DNA from: JAHWKS01 sp964458385
Lineage (GTDB): Bacteria; Planctomycetota; Planctomycetia; Pirellulales; Pirellulaceae
NCBI GenBank assembly: GCA_964458385.1
Contig: CAYWIS010000006.1
Location: 5,579-69,578 of the forward strand
Direction of reading: 5' to 3'
DNA length: 64,000 nt
A program made the translations under genes and the position numbers. The notes under the pieces are model-generated. The model was given only the letters and a program-made list of their open reading frames with translations, ran no database searches and had not been told where the DNA came from. Below are positions 46,794-56,207 of this stretch, one piece after another (the first letter of the stretch is position 1; each line of letters begins with the position of its first letter).

Positions 46794-47369
46794 ATGCCCG
46801 ACGCCGCCCGTCACCCGCCGCCATCGCCTACGGCGGACCCACGTGCGCTGGTGCGCCAGCGCCTGGAGCGAGAATACGCTAACCTGCGCACCGCCGTGCA
46901 TGCTGTAGGTCTGCGGCGGGGTCTGCGCGACCCGGCCGCACGCGACGACCTGCTGAGCGAAGTGATCCGGCAGGTGTTAGAAAAGGCTCATAAATACGAC
47001 CCGGCGCGCAGTATTGTGCCTTGGGTCATGGGCTTCGTGCCCTTCGTTCTGGCTCAACGCACCGCCGCCGAGCAACGTCAACTACGCGTGGCGCCGGTAA
47101 CCAACTTGGGCCCCGAGTGCGACGAGGCGCTCTTCGACGCTCTGGACCGCGCCAGCCGCGCTCCAGGACAATATTCCGAAGTGCACGAATGGCTAGAGCA
47201 ACTTAGTCCGACCGATCAAGAGATCCTGCGGCGCCGGTACTTTGACGGTCTTTCGGGCGCAGCGCTCGCCACGGCGGTCGGCGCTAGCGTCGCCGCGAGT
47301 CGCGCCCGGTTATCCCGCGCCTTGCAGCGGCTGCGCACGATCGCTTACGCCGAAGGAGGCGAGCCATGA
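46794..47369 (+). CDS. ECF-like sigma factor heading the NurA-HerA-Mre11-Rad50 island
   Basis: 191 residues from the ATG at 46794, preceded by AAAGGAG. Region 2 is about 20-90, with a DDLLSEVIRQVLEKAHKYDPARSIVPWVMGF segment matching the core-binding and -10 recognition helices. Region 4 is about 135-185: LSPTDQEILRRRYFDGLSGAALATAVGASVAASRARLSRALQRLR, a helix-turn-helix for the -35. There is no region 3. The stop overlaps the next start as ATGA. It probably directs transcription of its own island, but no cognate promoter could be identified. Confidence 0.85.
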   Translation: MPDAARHPPPSPTADPRALVRQRLEREYANLRTAVHAVGLRRGLRDPAARDDLLSEVIRQVLEKAHKYDPARSIVPWVMGFVPFVLAQRTAAEQRQLRVAPVTNLGPECDEALFDALDRASRAPGQYSEVHEWLEQLSPTDQEILRRRYFDGLSGAALATAVGASVAASRARLSRALQRLRTIAYAEGGEP

Positions 47370-47941
47370 ACGAACGCGCTAACGGGAACCTTGATCGCCT
47401 ACTTCTTCAATATGTCGACGCCTTGGACACCGAGGACTGGTCGACCTACGCCGCCATTTGGCGTCAGGCCGAAACCGACCGAGAGCTGGAAGCAGCGCTG
47501 TACGAGTTGCACCAGGGGTTTGTGGAAGAGTACGCAGGCGATGCGGGCCGCGCCAACGACGCCGACACCGTGCGTCGACTTTTGGAAGAGCACTTTGCCG
47601 AACGTCCCCCCGAAGACGATGCCGACCGGCCGTTGACCGTGGGCGACGTAGCCGCCCGGCTCCAGGCTGATTGGACGGCAGGCTCGGTGCGCATGACCGA
47701 GGCCGATCGGGTCGCCAACGAGCAGTTGATTGGCAGTACGGAGCCGCTTCCTGAACAACTCAAGCAATCGGTGTTAGATACCTGGCGCCACCGCCTGAGC
47801 ATATCGGCCAGCAAGGAATACTGGCGCCAGTTTCGCCAAGCGGCGATTCGCCTAATGATGGCGCGCTCGCACCAACAAACGCGTTTGGCCGCCGCTCGCG
47901 AGCAAACGCCGCGCAAGAAAAAGGAGGATCGCCGTGAGTGA
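47366..47941 (+). CDS. cytosolic protein of unknown function, possible sigma partner
   Basis: 191 residues, helical, acidic in the first two thirds and basic at the end (PRKKKEDRRE). No membrane segment, signal, cysteine pair or recognisable domain. It is locked between the sigma gene (4-base ATGA overlap) and the ImmA/IrrE gene (8-base overlap), so translation is coupled. By position it could be a soluble anti-sigma factor, with the protease acting on it, but classical anti-sigma motifs (ZAS domain HxxxCxxC, transmembrane helix) are absent. Function unknown. Confidence 0.8.
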   Translation: MNERANGNLDRLLLQYVDALDTEDWSTYAAIWRQAETDRELEAALYELHQGFVEEYAGDAGRANDADTVRRLLEEHFAERPPEDDADRPLTVGDVAARLQADWTAGSVRMTEADRVANEQLIGSTEPLPEQLKQSVLDTWRHRLSISASKEYWRQFRQAAIRLMMARSHQQTRLAAAREQTPRKKKEDRRE

Positions 47942-48566
47942 CAGTTCCGACCGCATCGCTGCGGCGCTCGCGCGGGCATTCGCCGAAGCGAACCTCACTT
48001 GGCCGCCAGAACACGACGGCCCCACGCCGCTCAACGCCATTATCGGCGACTTGCAGCTTTACCACGAGGAAGTTCCCGAGCTGACCCGCACGCGCGCTGT
48101 CGAGCGGATGCTGGCCACCGGGCTGCCACATCCTGATGTATCGCCCGACGAAACGCCCCTGGCAGGCTTCATCGTGGTCATGGGAGCCATGGGGGCGGTA
48201 TTCGTGCGGCGTGAAGACAATCTCGCCCGCCGCCGCTTCTCGGCGGCGCACGAGTTAGGGCACTTCCTGCTGCACGTGGCGCCCGAAGAGCCCGAGTTCG
48301 TAATGCAAGACACAACGGCGGCGATCACGGAGCCCCATGTCGACGACGACTGGCAAGAGCTAGCCGCCCGCGAACGCGAGGCGAACCGCTTCGCCGCCGA
48401 GCTATTGATGCCCGAACCCGTAGTGCGCCGGCTTTGCGCGCGTTACGCACGGCGCCAGCGTCCGACCGAGCAATTCCTGGTCAATCATTTGGCCAGCGAT
48501 CTGCTGGTCAGTCGCGAAGCCGCCCGCTGGCGATTGCGCGAGTTGGGATTACCCACTCTCGAATAA
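47934..48566 (+). CDS. ImmA/IrrE-type zinc metallopeptidase
   Basis: 210 residues starting at a GTG with a strong AAGGAGG upstream. The active site is HELGH (H106, E107, H110) in RRRFSAAHELGHFLLHV, with the third-ligand region REREANRFAAELLMP. This family includes ImmA, which cleaves the ICEBs1 repressor, and IrrE/PprI, which cleaves the DdrO repressor after DNA damage. Here it follows a sigma factor and an unknown soluble protein and precedes the resection genes, a natural place for a damage-triggered switch. The short C-terminal helical part (about 165-210) is unassigned. The cleavage target is not known. Confidence 0.92.
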   Translation: MSDSSDRIAAALARAFAEANLTWPPEHDGPTPLNAIIGDLQLYHEEVPELTRTRAVERMLATGLPHPDVSPDETPLAGFIVVMGAMGAVFVRREDNLARRRFSAAHELGHFLLHVAPEEPEFVMQDTTAAITEPHVDDDWQELAAREREANRFAAELLMPEPVVRRLCARYARRQRPTEQFLVNHLASDLLVSREAARWRLRELGLPTLE

Positions 48567-48837
48567 CTCCACGGCAGCCGCCGTAGAAACCCCGGCGCGT
48601 GCATACTCACCCGCGTTTTGCGTCGAGCGGCGGCAAGCTCGTGGCGGCGGGCGATAACGTCATTCGAAGAGGCCATCCCCAACACGAAGGCCGCAAGACT
48701 CGTTCGGCGTTTTTCCCCTGCTGGCGCGGGTTACGAGGACGACGGCGTTTGCTGCAACACGCCAGCGTATTTTGAGACGCGGTTGCGGCGTTCACCGGTA
48801 ATACGACAACTTCTTTTGGTTCAACACGCTTTGTTGC

Positions 48838-49878
48838 ATGGGCCTGGAATTTCTTCGTGAGCATCAAGGACGACGGCTGCGTAGCGCGCTGCCGCCGGTT
48901 GATTTGAGCGACGATCTCGCCGCCGAAGGTAAGGAGCCGCCCAACCTTGACCTGGAAATGCCCCGCGAGCAGTGGCGGCCGATTGACGCGCTGCGCGGCG
49001 CCGGGGCCAACCACTTGTTGCCGATCCGCTTTATCGACGGCTGCCATCGCGGCCAGACGGTGGCGTGGGTGCAAGACGCCGAGGGCTATCCCGTGCCGGT
49101 TATGCTCGCCGAAATTGGCGGCGTGTGTATGGGCCAACAAGGCTCGTTACTGCGCCGAGAGTTCGAAATTGTCGAACGCGTGGTCACGATGATCGTCGAC
49201 CCGTTTCCATGGCACGAGATCGAAGACTTCGCCGTTGCGCTTCAGGCGATCGGATTGCGATTGTTGCCCGCTGAGCCGCCCGAGGACGACTTGGGCCAGA
49301 AGCGGCCGTCGTTTGATTTTGAACTTATGCGCCGGCGCACCCACAACCGCTCGAACTACGAAATGGCCACGCTGGAAGAGCTGGCGTTAAATCAGGATCG
49401 TCATCGCCCCAGCCTGATCGACGGTGTCTTGGAGCCGCGCGTGCGCGGGCCGGAACTCCGCGCTTCACCGATCGTGGGTTTGATCAAGACGCACCGCGAA
49501 AACTACCTCCACCCGCACGGCTGGCGCACCTTCTACGACCTGACGCCAGGCCAGCGCACCCCCTCTTTCCTTCTGCCAAGCCCGAACCTGCCGGTCGTCT
49601 CTTGGTATCTGCGCCTGACGGCTGGCGATGCAGAAGGCCCCACCTGGGGCGTGGTGCGGGTAGAAATCTCCCAGGACTTCTTTCGCACACTGCCCGACCC
49701 ATTCGCTTATATCGATGCGCTCTCGGCGTGGCTTGTCGAATTGCGTTGCCGCCGGCCCGACTACGACCGGTCCGCCATCTCTCTGGAGCCGATCGTTCAG
49801 GCCGAAGAGAGCCTGCGCGCGCTGTTCACCCCGCCCGACCAACTCAAGTGGTGGTTTTACCATGCAACCGGGTTGTAA
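48838..49878 (+). CDS. nurA: NurA-like 5'-3' nuclease
   Basis: 346 residues. NurA is a dimeric RNase H-fold nuclease that resects DNA ends together with HerA. Supporting features: a first acidic strand RFIDGC (D67), typical of NurA F-x-DG; the middle RRRTHNRSNYEMATLEEL block; GLIKTHRENYL, matching the NurA G-x-x-K-x-x-x-x-x-Y-L pattern; a later acidic strand GVVRVEISQDFFR; and the C-terminal FAYIDALSAWLVELR. The following gene is a HerA-like ATPase, which strengthens the call. The ATG at 48838 lacks a clear ribosome-binding site, and 271 bases separate it from the protease gene. Confidence 0.78.
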   Translation: MGLEFLREHQGRRLRSALPPVDLSDDLAAEGKEPPNLDLEMPREQWRPIDALRGAGANHLLPIRFIDGCHRGQTVAWVQDAEGYPVPVMLAEIGGVCMGQQGSLLRREFEIVERVVTMIVDPFPWHEIEDFAVALQAIGLRLLPAEPPEDDLGQKRPSFDFELMRRRTHNRSNYEMATLEELALNQDRHRPSLIDGVLEPRVRGPELRASPIVGLIKTHRENYLHPHGWRTFYDLTPGQRTPSFLLPSPNLPVVSWYLRLTAGDAEGPTWGVVRVEISQDFFRTLPDPFAYIDALSAWLVELRCRRPDYDRSAISLEPIVQAEESLRALFTPPDQLKWWFYHATGL

Positions 49879-49936
49879 GCGCAACACGCCAATCTAGATA
49901 GGACGCAATTTGCCGTGAATTTAGGAGGTTGAACTG

Positions 49937-51724
49937 ATGAATCACCCGGGGATTTTCCGTGCGCCGGCCGCACTGTCGACGCCGCCAATCACACCCGACA
50001 TTGTCGGTAAGGTCGCTTCGCCGCCGCAGAAGGAATCGACCAGCGAGGAGTTCCACTTCTGGATTCGTGACGATGTGCTCGTTGAGCGCGGCCAGATTGT
50101 GCGCACTCAGATCACCCACGGCGGCGAATTGATCCGCTTCTACGCCGTGGTGCGAGAAGTCTACCGGCAAAGCCGCCGCAGCAGCCTGGCCGAAGAGCGC
50201 GACCGCTACGACGGCGACACCGGCTACCGCCCGCCCTACGAAACGCCCGGCGTGAACTTCGCCGTCGCCACCATTTTGCGCACCATTCCCGACGTCGCGT
50301 GCGCTCCCTTTGACGGCGCCGATGTGCAACTGGGCGATGCCGAAGACGCCGCCGCGGCCTATGGCGCCGACGAAATCGAAAACCCGCTGGCCGTCGGACT
50401 AATCAAGAACGGCGGCCGCCGCACGGTGGGGCCAGGCTCCATCGACTTGGATTACGTGCTGGGCGCCAACGGCGGCCATGTGAACGTGACGGGCGTCGCC
50501 GGCCGAGGCACCAAGTCCAGCTTTCTGCTCCACCTGAACTACCTGCTCTTGCGCGAAGCCCGCCGCCAACAGCAAGAGCGCCCCTCCGACCCCGACCGGC
50601 TCAAAGTCGTGCCGATTATTCTGAACGTCAAGAACTTTGACCTGTTCCACATCGACCGCAAAAGCCGCCGTTTCAATCTCGCCAAGCACGGAGCCGACTG
50701 GCGGGAACTAGGAGTGGACGACCCCGCTCCCTTCCAACAGGCGCGGTTCCTCGCGCCGCAGCAAGCGAGCGGACAAAATCCCATTGATACCGGGCGCACC
50801 TCCGACGTCGCCGCGTATAGCTACAGCCTGGCGAACGTGATCGAGCAGGGGCTGTTTTCATATCTCTTCGCCGAAGAAGACGTGCAAGACGTCAACTTCG
50901 GCGCCCTCGCACTCGCGCTGGAAAACTATTTGACCCAAGAAAGCCTCACGCGCGATGGTCAGCCCCAACTGAAGCTGCGCGAGAACGGTCCGCAAACCTT
51001 CGACGAACTACTCGAATTCATCGAGCAAGAGGCTGAAGCCGGCAAAAACAACTCGCAGTTGGGCCAAAGTCACCATACGGCCACCATCCGCAAGCTCCAT
51101 CGCCGCCTACTGAAGATGACGCTGGAAGGGCAAGGCGTTCTTCGTCGCAGAGATATGACCGGCAAGCCGTTGCAGTTGACTTCGCGCGAAACGACGGCCC
51201 CCACGGTCGTTGATCTGTCTTCACTGGCGCGCGTGCCGGCGCTGCAGCGGTTTGTCGCGGCGGCGATCTTCCGGCAACTGGTGGACGACCGCACCGGCTC
51301 GCGGGCGGCTTCGGGTTTGGTCTACCTGGTCACGCTCGACGAGCTGAACCGCTTCGCACCCCGCGGCGCCAGGGACCCCATCACCCGGCTCATCGAGAAT
51401 GTAGCCGCCGAGATGCGTTCGCAAGGCATCATCCTGTTGGGAGCGCAGCAGCAAGCCTCGCTGGTGTCGGCGCGAGTGATCGAAAACGCCGGCCTGCGCG
51501 TCTTGGGCAAAACCGGTTCGCTCGAGCTAAGCGAGAAGGTATGGCGATTCCTCAGCACATCGGCCCGCAGCCGCGCCGCGCAGCTTTCCGCCGACGAAAA
51601 GCTCCTCATCCAAGACGGCTTCCGTGAACCAATGCACGTCAAGATTCCCTTCCCCCCATGGGCGCTCCGCAAGCAAGAGGCCGTTATCCCTTCGCCACCC
51701 ACCAACGCATTCGACGACCCTTAA
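49937..51724 (+). CDS. herA: HerA-like hexameric ATPase/translocase
   Basis: 595 residues from the ATG at 49937, preceded by AGGAGG. An N-terminal beta-rich HAS-barrel-like region (about 20-155) is followed by a FtsK/HerA-type ATPase. Walker A is unusual: GVAGRGTKSS (residues 186-195) has an extra Thr between the Gly and the Lys (K193). Walker B is LVTLDELNRFAP (D468, E469), with a sensor block GIILLGAQQQASLV about 30 residues later. HerA pumps DNA through its ring to feed NurA. It lies 58 bases after nurA, and sbcD follows after 167 bases. Confidence 0.85.
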   Translation: MNHPGIFRAPAALSTPPITPDIVGKVASPPQKESTSEEFHFWIRDDVLVERGQIVRTQITHGGELIRFYAVVREVYRQSRRSSLAEERDRYDGDTGYRPPYETPGVNFAVATILRTIPDVACAPFDGADVQLGDAEDAAAAYGADEIENPLAVGLIKNGGRRTVGPGSIDLDYVLGANGGHVNVTGVAGRGTKSSFLLHLNYLLLREARRQQQERPSDPDRLKVVPIILNVKNFDLFHIDRKSRRFNLAKHGADWRELGVDDPAPFQQARFLAPQQASGQNPIDTGRTSDVAAYSYSLANVIEQGLFSYLFAEEDVQDVNFGALALALENYLTQESLTRDGQPQLKLRENGPQTFDELLEFIEQEAEAGKNNSQLGQSHHTATIRKLHRRLLKMTLEGQGVLRRRDMTGKPLQLTSRETTAPTVVDLSSLARVPALQRFVAAAIFRQLVDDRTGSRAASGLVYLVTLDELNRFAPRGARDPITRLIENVAAEMRSQGIILLGAQQQASLVSARVIENAGLRVLGKTGSLELSEKVWRFLSTSARSRAAQLSADEKLLIQDGFREPMHVKIPFPPWALRKQEAVIPSPPTNAFDDP

Positions 51725-51891
51725 GCCCTCATTCCCCGGCGCTGCCGAAGAAGACGCAGCGCACAAGGCTCCGCGCCGTCGCCAACCGCCTTTGCGCAAC
51801 AGACCATTTTTTCTCACCCCGTGTAACAAATCGCCGCCGCCGGCAGGAAAAGATTCCGGCCGGCGTTTTCCTTTCACCTTTCATTCCGATC

Positions 51892-53133
51892 ATGCGAATC
51901 CTCCACACCGCCGATTGGCACTTAGCAGACCGCCTGGGACGAATCGACCGCACGGAAGACTTGCGCCGCGCGGTCGAGCGCATTGCCGAACTCTGCACAG
52001 CGACCGAGGCCGACGTGCTGGTGATCGCCGGCGATCTGTTCAGCGACCGCGCTCGGCCCGAGGCCTTGCAAGAGACCATGCGCCATTTGAACGAATCCTT
52101 CCGCCCGTTCTTAACGGCCGGCGGCGCCATCGTGGCCATTACCGGCAACCACGACAACGAAATCTTCTGCCGCACCCTACAAGAAGCATTTCGCCTAGCC
52201 TCGCCGGGGCGCACTCGGCCAGGCGACGTGCTCGCTTCGGGGCGCCTGCATCTGGCGACCGGCCCCACGCACTTCCGCCTGGCCGACCGCCAAGGTCAAC
52301 AGGTCCAGTTTGTGTGTCTCCCTTATCCCACCGGGCAGCGTTATCTGGACGAGTCGCGGCAGAACTTCACCGGCGCCGACGAGCGTCACCGCGCCCTGCG
52401 CGACGCTCTCGAGGAACGTCTGCTCCAAATGCAACAACAACTCGATCCGCATCTCCCCAGCGTCTTGACGGCCCACTTGTGCGTCGCCGGTACGGCGGTC
52501 CGGGGCCTGTTCCGCCTGTCGGAGCAAGAAGACGTAATGTTCACCGAGCAATCGCTTGCCACGGGCTGGTCCTATGTGGCGCTGGGGCACATCCATCAGC
52601 CGCAAGAGGTAGCCCGCTTGCCGCATGTGCGTTACGCCGGAAGCATTGAGCGTCTCGATCAAGGTGAGCGAGAAGACCAGAAATCGGTGGTGCTGGTGGA
52701 GATCGGCCCGACCGGCATGGTCGGCCAGCCCGAACTCCTGCCGCTCGAAGCGACGCCGTTCTACGACGTAGTAATCACCGACCCGCAAAGCGAACTGCCG
52801 CAGCTTCCCGACCGCTACCCCAAGGCCGATATAGCCCTGACCCGCATCGACGTCACCTACCGCACGGGTGAAGACAACATTCTAGAGATTCGCAAAACGC
52901 TCGACCGCCTGTTCCCTCGCTGGTACGCCCGCTCCGACCGCGCCTTCCAACCGGCCGACAGCGCCGCAAGCGTCACGACCGTGGAACACACCGATTTGAG
53001 CCGCCCCGGCGAAATCATCCGCCGCTATCTGGAGCAAACGCTCCCCGACAACGATCCCGACCGCCAAGATCTGCTGGCCCTGGCGGACGAACTCCTCCAC
53101 GGCTCGCAGGTTGGCGCGTCGTTTCAAGAGTAA
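51892..53133 (+). CDS. sbcD: Mre11/SbcD-type nuclease subunit
   Basis: 413 residues from the ATG at 51892; upstream in-frame codons encode no family sequence and overlap herA. Calcineurin-like phosphoesterase motifs are complete: DWHLAD (D8, H10), AGDLFSD (D48), GNHDNE (N86, H87, D88), LTAHLCV (H195) and LGHIHQPQ (H233, H235). Two Mn2+ ions would be bound for exo- and endonuclease action on DNA ends. A C-terminal capping region (about 275-413) includes a Rad50-binding helical part. It pairs with the Rad50-like gene 75 bases downstream. Confidence 0.93.
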   Translation: MRILHTADWHLADRLGRIDRTEDLRRAVERIAELCTATEADVLVIAGDLFSDRARPEALQETMRHLNESFRPFLTAGGAIVAITGNHDNEIFCRTLQEAFRLASPGRTRPGDVLASGRLHLATGPTHFRLADRQGQQVQFVCLPYPTGQRYLDESRQNFTGADERHRALRDALEERLLQMQQQLDPHLPSVLTAHLCVAGTAVRGLFRLSEQEDVMFTEQSLATGWSYVALGHIHQPQEVARLPHVRYAGSIERLDQGEREDQKSVVLVEIGPTGMVGQPELLPLEATPFYDVVITDPQSELPQLPDRYPKADIALTRIDVTYRTGEDNILEIRKTLDRLFPRWYARSDRAFQPADSAASVTTVEHTDLSRPGEIIRRYLEQTLPDNDPDRQDLLALADELLHGSQVGASFQE

Positions 53134-53208
53134 ACCCCACGTGTCTTCACCGTCTCGGCGTTCCACGCCGCTTTAAACTCCCTTTGGCAAACGGCCATCG
53201 GCACTCCC

Positions 53209-56025
53209 ATGACTCCCCAGCGCATCTACGTTTCTGGTTTCCTTTGCTATCGCGAACCGGCAGAAGCATGCTTTGACGGCCAATCGTTGTGGATGCTGGC
53301 CGGGCCCAACGGCAGCGGTAAATCGTCGTTATTCGACGCCATCACCTTCGCCTTGTACGGATTTCATCGGGGCGGAATCCAAAACGCCACCGCCCTGATC
53401 AACACCCGCTGCGATGGGTTCGTGGTGGAGTTTGACTTTCTGCTAGACGGCCAGCTCTACCGCGCCCGGCGCACGTATCACCGGCAAGCCCGCTCCACCC
53501 GCGCTATCCTCCGTTGGCGTCCAAGTTCGGCTCAAGGCGGCGGCCAGGCAACCGAGGGACAATGGCAGGAAGTGGCCGACACCTCCTCGCAAGCCGGCTT
53601 TGACCGCTGGGTGCGAGAGAACGTAGGGCTGACCGAAAGCACGTTTCGCGCCTCGATGATGCTCCGCCAAGGCGAGGCCGATCGGCTACTCACGCTCAAA
53701 CCCGCCGAGCGATTGCGGTTCCTGGGAGAAATCGTCGGCCTGGAGCAATACGAACGGCTGCACAAACAGGCCGAAGAAAACTTCAAACAAGCCCGCACCG
53801 AGGCAACCCACCTTGCCCAGCGACTGGCCGCACTTCTCGAAGTAACGCCCGACATGCTCGCCGCGGCCGAGGCAACGCAAGCCGCAGCCGACCAGGCCCT
53901 TCACAACGCCACCGCCCGCGTGCAAGAGCTTGTGCGTCTGGCCGCGCAAGCGCAAGTGTGGCGCGGGTGTGAGGACCGCCGCCAAGAATCCCAGCGCCGC
54001 CTGCAACAGCTCGCCACGGTGCTGCGCGACCGAGACGCCATCCAAGCCCAGGCCGACCGGCTGGCGTTCCTCGATCGGCATCTGACCGACTTGGCCCAAT
54101 ATGTCGACACCGCACGCCGCCTACAAACCGCAGAGCACAACCAGGCCTCAGCCCAAAAGCAAGCCCAAGCGCTGGACGAGCGCCGCCGTCATCTCGAACA
54201 AGCCGTGGCCGAGCAAGCCGCCGCCCTCGCCCGCGCCGAAGCGGAGCGAGAGGAGCTGCACGCCACACGGCAACAGCGCAGCGCCACGCAGCACGAACTG
54301 CACGTCGCCAGTCCTTGGCTAGAGACGCTTTGCCGCCGCCAGAAAGAGCTTCGCCAGGCACAGCAAGCGGCAGCCGAAGCCGAGCAAGACCTGACGCGTC
54401 TCGAAACCGAGCGGCAAACCGCCGCAGTGCAAGAACCGTCGCCCGAAGCTCTGAACGATGCCGAACAAGCCCTCAGCGACGCTCAAGCGCAACTCGCCCA
54501 GGCGGCCGCCTGGCGGCAGACCGCCGTGGAAAACGTGCAGCGGTTCCACCAGGTCAAAGATCAGCGTTCGTGTCCCTACTGCCGTCAGAACCTGCCTCAT
54601 GAACATGTAGAGCAGGAATCGGTCCGGCTAGAGAGGCAACGTCTAGAAGCCGAACAAGCCCTTTCCGCCGCGAACGAGCGAACCGCCGCAGCTCGCCGCA
54701 CCTTGGACGACCTTCGCCGCCGCGCCCAACAGGCGCGCGCCGCCCTCGACCAGATCGACCGCCAGATCCAAGACCGCCGCCGCGTCCGCGAATCGGCCGA
54801 ACAACGGCAACGCGACGCCCTGCAAGCCTGCGACGAAGCCCGCAGCCGCCTCCCTGCTACGCTCCGCGAGCGTGTCGAAGCGGATCCCGCCTACCCCGCC
54901 TGCGCCGACGTGCAGCAACTGCGCAACGAAGCCGACTCGCTAGCCGCCCAGGTCGCCGAACTCGACCGCCGCCTGGTCCGTCTTGGCGAAGCTCTCCAGC
55001 GCGGCCGACAAACGCTTGCCCAACACCAAGCCAATCTTCAATCACTCGACCAGCAAGTGCAGCAGTGTGTCCGGGAACTGGCCGCGCGCAACGCCGAAGT
55101 GCGTCTCAACCAAGAAGCGCTTGCCTCTTACCAGGCCGCCCTTCCCGAACCCTGGCAAGGCTGGTCCCACGCCGAAGCCGCGCGACAGTTCGTCGCCCTG
55201 CAGGCGGAACAACGCCAGCTCACGGCGGCGAACGTGCGCCAGCAAAGCGAAACGCTCCAGGCCGCTCAGCAAGAGCACGATGGCCTGCTCAACACCCTCG
55301 CCGAGATCGAACGCCAGATTGCCGACATCCCTCCGGCCGCTCGCCGTGCTCCGGCCGAACTGGAAGCCGAGCTCAACCGAGCCCGGCAAGAAGAAACCGC
55401 CTGCCGCCAGCAACAACTCGATGCGAATCGTCACCTGGCCGACCTTCGCCGTCACAGCCAGGAACGCAGGGAGTTGGCCGAACAGTTCCGGCAAGCCGAC
55501 CGGCGGCGTCACCTATGGCGAAGACTAGCCGACTTGCTGGGCCGGCAAGGACTTCAGCGCAACTTGGTGCGAACGTCCGAGCGGCAGATCGTGGAATACG
55601 CCGACGCCATCCTGGACCGTCTTTCCAACGGCACGCTGCACCTGGAGCTGCGCGTCCCCGCCGACGAGGCGACCGAACGCGCCCTGGATTTGGCCGCCCA
55701 CACCGACACTTCGCCCACGCCCATCGACGCCACGTTTCTCAGCGGCAGCCAACGATTCCGCGTCGCCGTGGCCCTCTCGCTCGCCATCGGCCAATACGCC
55801 AGCCACCACCACCGCCCCGTGCGCAGCGTCATCATCGACGAAGGCTTCGGCTGCCTCGACCCCGACAACCGTCAAACCATGATCCAAGAACTCCACAACC
55901 TCCGCGCCCACCTGGACCGAATCATCCTCGTCACCCATCAAGACGACATCGCCCAAGCCTTCCCCCACGGCTACCACTGCCACCCCCATGACGGCTCCAC
56001 CCGCCTTATCCCATTCCATAGGTAA
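53209..56025 (+). CDS. sbcC: Rad50/SbcC-type SMC ATPase
   Basis: 938 residues. The N-terminal ATPase lobe has Walker A GPNGSGKSS (about 32-40). Long Gln/Glu/Ala/Arg-rich coiled coils (about 160-440 and 470-820) flank a zinc hook CPYC at C455-C458. The C-terminal lobe has the ABC signature LSGSQ (S845-Q848) and Walker B VIIDEGFG (D877, E878), followed by the D-loop CLD and a switch His in LVTHQDD. With SbcD it tethers and processes double-strand ends and hairpins. It is shorter than Escherichia coli SbcC (about 1050) but complete. The genes of the set share a Gln/Arg/Ala-rich, GC-rich codon style. Confidence 0.94.
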   Translation: MTPQRIYVSGFLCYREPAEACFDGQSLWMLAGPNGSGKSSLFDAITFALYGFHRGGIQNATALINTRCDGFVVEFDFLLDGQLYRARRTYHRQARSTRAILRWRPSSAQGGGQATEGQWQEVADTSSQAGFDRWVRENVGLTESTFRASMMLRQGEADRLLTLKPAERLRFLGEIVGLEQYERLHKQAEENFKQARTEATHLAQRLAALLEVTPDMLAAAEATQAAADQALHNATARVQELVRLAAQAQVWRGCEDRRQESQRRLQQLATVLRDRDAIQAQADRLAFLDRHLTDLAQYVDTARRLQTAEHNQASAQKQAQALDERRRHLEQAVAEQAAALARAEAEREELHATRQQRSATQHELHVASPWLETLCRRQKELRQAQQAAAEAEQDLTRLETERQTAAVQEPSPEALNDAEQALSDAQAQLAQAAAWRQTAVENVQRFHQVKDQRSCPYCRQNLPHEHVEQESVRLERQRLEAEQALSAANERTAAARRTLDDLRRRAQQARAALDQIDRQIQDRRRVRESAEQRQRDALQACDEARSRLPATLRERVEADPAYPACADVQQLRNEADSLAAQVAELDRRLVRLGEALQRGRQTLAQHQANLQSLDQQVQQCVRELAARNAEVRLNQEALASYQAALPEPWQGWSHAEAARQFVALQAEQRQLTAANVRQQSETLQAAQQEHDGLLNTLAEIERQIADIPPAARRAPAELEAELNRARQEETACRQQQLDANRHLADLRRHSQERRELAEQFRQADRRRHLWRRLADLLGRQGLQRNLVRTSERQIVEYADAILDRLSNGTLHLELRVPADEATERALDLAAHTDTSPTPIDATFLSGSQRFRVAVALSLAIGQYASHHHRPVRSVIIDEGFGCLDPDNRQTMIQELHNLRAHLDRIILVTHQDDIAQAFPHGYHCHPHDGSTRLIPFHR

Positions 56026-56207
56026 GCAGGCAATGCACTGTCGGAGCGCACACCCCACCTACTGAAGAGACAAAACCAACAAAAAAGAGAGAAAACACAA
56101 CGAGCCACTGAACAATATTAGTGCTCTGATGTACACAAAAAACACCACTACACGTGTCCAAAGGCCGAGAACGTCAAAAAACCACCTTTGAGCCATGTAA
56201 TAGCAGC
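56026..56207. promoter_or_regulatory. A-rich spacer between sbcC and the cas operon, probable promoter region
   Basis: 182 bases noticeably richer in A and T than the flanking genes, with long A-tracts. It separates the resection set from cas3, so an independent cas promoter is likely here, although no clean hexamer pair is present. Confidence 0.4.

Noticed and set aside
51624..52649. 341-codon frame overlapping herA and sbcD
   Set aside because: Pro/Arg/His-rich with no motif; overlaps two confident genes in other frames.
55065..55991. 308-codon plus-strand frame inside sbcC
   Set aside because: Overlaps the Rad50 C-terminal coiled coil and ATPase lobe in another frame; the Arg/Pro-rich translation is a shadow.
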